DNA of 64,000 nt from Cheiracanthium punctorium (Eukaryota > Arthropoda > Arachnida > Araneae > Cheiracanthiidae). Position 1 is the stretch's first letter; every line of letters starts with the position of its first letter. Shown piece by piece: positions 61,555-64,000 of the stretch. The stretch covers positions 59,625 through 123,624 of the forward strand of contig JAWZYV010013164.1 of NCBI GenBank assembly GCA_038373885.1. Direction: 5' to 3'. Position numbers and translations under genes: made by a program. The notes under the pieces were generated by a model. The model was not told the DNA's origin, ran no database searches, and saw nothing but the letters and a program-made list of their open reading frames with translations.

Positions 61555-63162
61555 CTAGCTGCTACCCACGACTTCGTCCGCGTCGGCTTTAGAATTAGGT
61601 CCCAACAGACATGCAGCATGTGTGAATAACAACAAATGTTGCGACAAAAGGAACTGCATTTAAATATTATTTGCTTTTTACTTGTTTCAAATGAATTACA
61701 ATGCATGTTAGTATACTTCATTTAAAATAAGAGAATATGCACAGAGTTACTAAATTTAGATTTTTTTCAGGCATTTGGCGAATAGAGACAGTTATGACAG
61801 TATTTGCGAACTGTTTTGTAAAAGAAATATTTATGCTATATGCATGAATTTTAGTCTATGTTAATCAGGAATAGAGCAGCTTTCTATTAGTGAAAAAGTT
61901 TGAGAATAGGTTCTGTAGTTACAGAGATACCCAGAGAGCGTAATGTATTAGAATTATTTTGAGTGTTCCTGTAAAGGAACTATTTATGCTACATGCATGA
62001 ATTTTAGCCTATAATACTCAAGAATAGTGTAGCTTACTATCAGTAAAAAAAGTTTAGGAATCGGTTCAGAGCGTAATGTAATTCTTATTAGCATCCCTGT
62101 AAAAGAACTATCTGTGATATATGCATTAAAGGTAGCCTATAACACTTAGGATGCCACCAGTGTCTAAGAAGTTCTGCTCTCAAAACTGCAAGAGGTGAGG
62201 TGCCAGATTCAAACCCTGGTCGCGCCTGTCGACCTAGCCGCTCCCAGTTTTCCGTGGTTTTCTAAATACGGGCTAGGATCCCTTAGAAAATCCCCCACAG
62301 AGGAATTTTCCATATAGGCCTAGGACCCTAGTGCAGTCAATCGGTCTTAATCCAAAAACAAACAATGATACTCAGGAATAATGTAACTTCATGTAATCAG
62401 TGAAAAAAGTTTTAGAATCGGTTTAGTAGCTACAAAATGTCCATAGAGCGCAATGCATTAAAATTATTTTGAGTGTCTTTGTAAAAGAATTATTTATGCT
62501 ATATGCTTGAAAGGCTGCCTGTATGTTAATCCAGGGCATAGGCTATTTTCATTACAAATATTTTCACATCCGTTCAACCATTTTTGTGTGATTCAGTCAA
62601 AAACATCCAAACACACAAACGTACACATTTATATTATTGGTAGGATTTGGAAATTTATGAACTTTAAGAAACACATCTGGATTTTTCTTGGTACTTACGT
62701 ATTATCCCAGCGGTCATTCCCGCCAAACTGTTTTATCGTCAAATGGGTTGCCAAACTGTTACCAATCGTATTCAAAACCATTAATAATTTCATGTGCCCG
62801 GCATTTATTTCGGCAAAAAATCGCTTGTCTTGGCGGACCGCCGGGATAATACGTAAGTACCCCTTTCTTTACTTATGCTTTTTAATTTGGCGTAAAATCA
62901 ACATAATTTCCATGTTTTTCAAATGCATGTGATTTTGCAAATAGAATTTCTGCTTTATTTCAAAAGCATAAATCATTTTGTGCGGTCGATCAAATTGTCT
63001 TGTGTGCTTTTAATTAATAGTTTGAAAAGTAGTTAAAATTTCAAAATTTTGAGCCTCAGGTGCACTTTACCGAAGTTATGGGCTCAATCATGCTCAAATT
63101 TTTAAAGCTCTGCTTTCTGTAGATTTGTCTGGAGAACATTCGTTTTTATTATTACAGATAGA
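61555..63162 (-). mobile_element. Non-autonomous Helitron-like element, reverse copy
   Basis: Read on the minus strand it starts TCTATCTGTAATAATAAAAA (63162) and ends GGGTAGCAGCTAG (61555) before T. 1608 bp and co-linear with 59270-60881 throughout, including the nested MITE, but diverged by scattered substitutions and small indels. Confidence 0.65.
62692..62861. mobile_element. Nested MITE, reverse Helitron
   Basis: Counterpart of 59566-59735. Its terminal repeats are one or two bases diverged (TATTATCCCAGCGGTC on one side). Confidence 0.8.
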
Positions 63163-63336
63163 TAGACGATAGATACGTTTCCTCCAAAACGTAGCGTAAA
63201 TACGAGTTAGGACCCCTTAGAAAGACCCCCACGGAGGACACCCCCCCCCCTTGACTTAGATCCTATGTGTGGAGACTATGAGCAGGATAGTCTCCAGATT
63301 TGTAGATAGTCTCCAGAGTTTAATTTAACGCCTAGC

Positions 63337-63540
63337 GTCGTGTGCAACTTACAGAAGCAGTTGCACGATACCGGATCCATCGAGAAAAAGCCTGGGCAAG
63401 GTCATCCAAGAGAAGTTGCTTCTTTTTTTATCGCCAGTGACACTGACATAGTTTTTGTGCCATCATGTTGCAGTTATCTCAGATTTGCACTCATGACGTC
63501 AACGTTTCATCATGATTTAAATAATTTTTCACTTTTTTAG
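63337..63540 (+). pseudogene. Transposase HTH-like fragment
   Basis: The frame contains LQKQLHDTGSIEKKPGQGHP R, which resembles the helix-turn-helix region with the TGS-x-x-x-K-P-x-x-G-x-P-R motif found in Tc1/mariner-type transposases. No catalytic domain follows. It lies just before a Helitron-type 3' end, so it may have been captured by one. Confidence 0.35.
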
Positions 63541-63587
63541 ATTCCACATCACTAGGTTTAATTCGAATTATATGTGTAACGAAAATG

Positions 63588-63625
63588 TTCTTTTCCTACC
63601 GTGCGGAGAACGGGTACTCAGCTAG
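63588..63625 (+). mobile_element. Helitron-type 3' terminus
   Basis: CCTACCGTGCGGAGAACGGG-TACTCAGCTAG followed by T. TACCG/CGGGTA can form the terminal hairpin. Same family as the end at 575-611. Confidence 0.5.
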
Positions 63626-64000
63626 TTTAAAATATATTTTCAAGTGCATCATCGAATTGGTCACTTTACACTGATGAAAATAAGATTTATACTGGATAGA
63701 AATTCTTTCTGAAATTTCAACTACTATTAGTAGTTAGAATTGAAAGTATCGTTTAAATCAGTGTTATTAAAACTTTTAGGTAAAAGGGTTCACGCGGAGT
63801 ATGAAGTTACCGACTAACCGACACGTTAAACGAATTGTAAAACATAATAATGCATTTTGCGTGGTCTGCAAACTTGGACTTTTTTAGATGTCAATCAAAA
63901 TGTTTGTACCTAATTAACACGGCCCCCTTTTTTATTTTTCAAATCCATCATGCAACACCCAGACAATACTTTCGGGACCCATGAATTAAACACCAGTAGT

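Noticed and set aside
1..64000. CRISPR arrays, bacterial operons, phage genes
   Set aside because: Spliced animal genes and eukaryotic transposons throughout; the regular repeats (75 bp, ~99 bp, ~130 bp) lack unique spacers.

Overview
The window is AT-rich, intron-rich animal DNA packed with transposon debris. The mixture of Penelope-like, Helitron, Tc1/mariner-pogo, hAT, piggyBac-type, LINE and tRNA-SINE sequence, with very long introns, fits an arthropod. A chelicerate such as a spider is my best guess; this is inference, because no sequence here is diagnostic of a species.

The one large gene is on the minus strand between about 35.0 and 3.1 kb. It is the orthologue of the SON splicing co-factor. 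I could chain eight coding exons with matching splice phases: a basic N-terminus, a big Ser/Arg exon carrying a 9-residue repeat, the conserved block that follows the RS domain, and the G-patch. About 986 codons lie in the window; the C-terminal double-stranded-RNA-binding domain should lie beyond base 1. The G-patch exon is present twice (4189-4336 and 3133-3280) in an almost identical 1056-bp tandem duplication. Its length (148 nt) means that using both copies would shift the frame and meet a stop.

Region by region: 1-3 kb holds a Helitron-type 3' end, a ~99-bp tandem repeat, a decayed OTU-protease fragment and a 26-bp-arm hairpin. 5-17 kb is one intron with microsatellites, a tRNA-like SINE and two copies of a pogo/Tigger-type element. 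17.4-21.7 kb holds five SON exons. 22.4-25.4 kb holds a head-to-head Penelope GIY-YIG pair and a tandem array whose units carry CTCF-like motifs. 27.6-29.1 kb is the RS exon. 29.7-34.3 kb has a pogo-type and a hAT-type element. 34.8-35.0 kb is the SON start. Beyond SON, 36.3-42.0 kb holds a duplicated element with a 66-bp palindrome and 75-bp repeats.

On the plus strand, 42.4-43.0 kb has a compact two-exon gene for a 75/76-residue protein of unknown function, followed directly by a THAP-like start. Further THAP domains lie at 46.7 kb and 47.6 kb. The rest, to 64 kb, is mainly MITEs (several flanked by TTAA, one retaining a piggyBac-like transposase N-terminus), a 5'-truncated LINE with a 12-bp target duplication, and two 1.6-kb Helitron-like elements in inverted orientation. 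Outside SON, the small gene and perhaps one THAP exon, I see no convincing host genes. All calls were made by eye from the sequence; no alignment or search was run.
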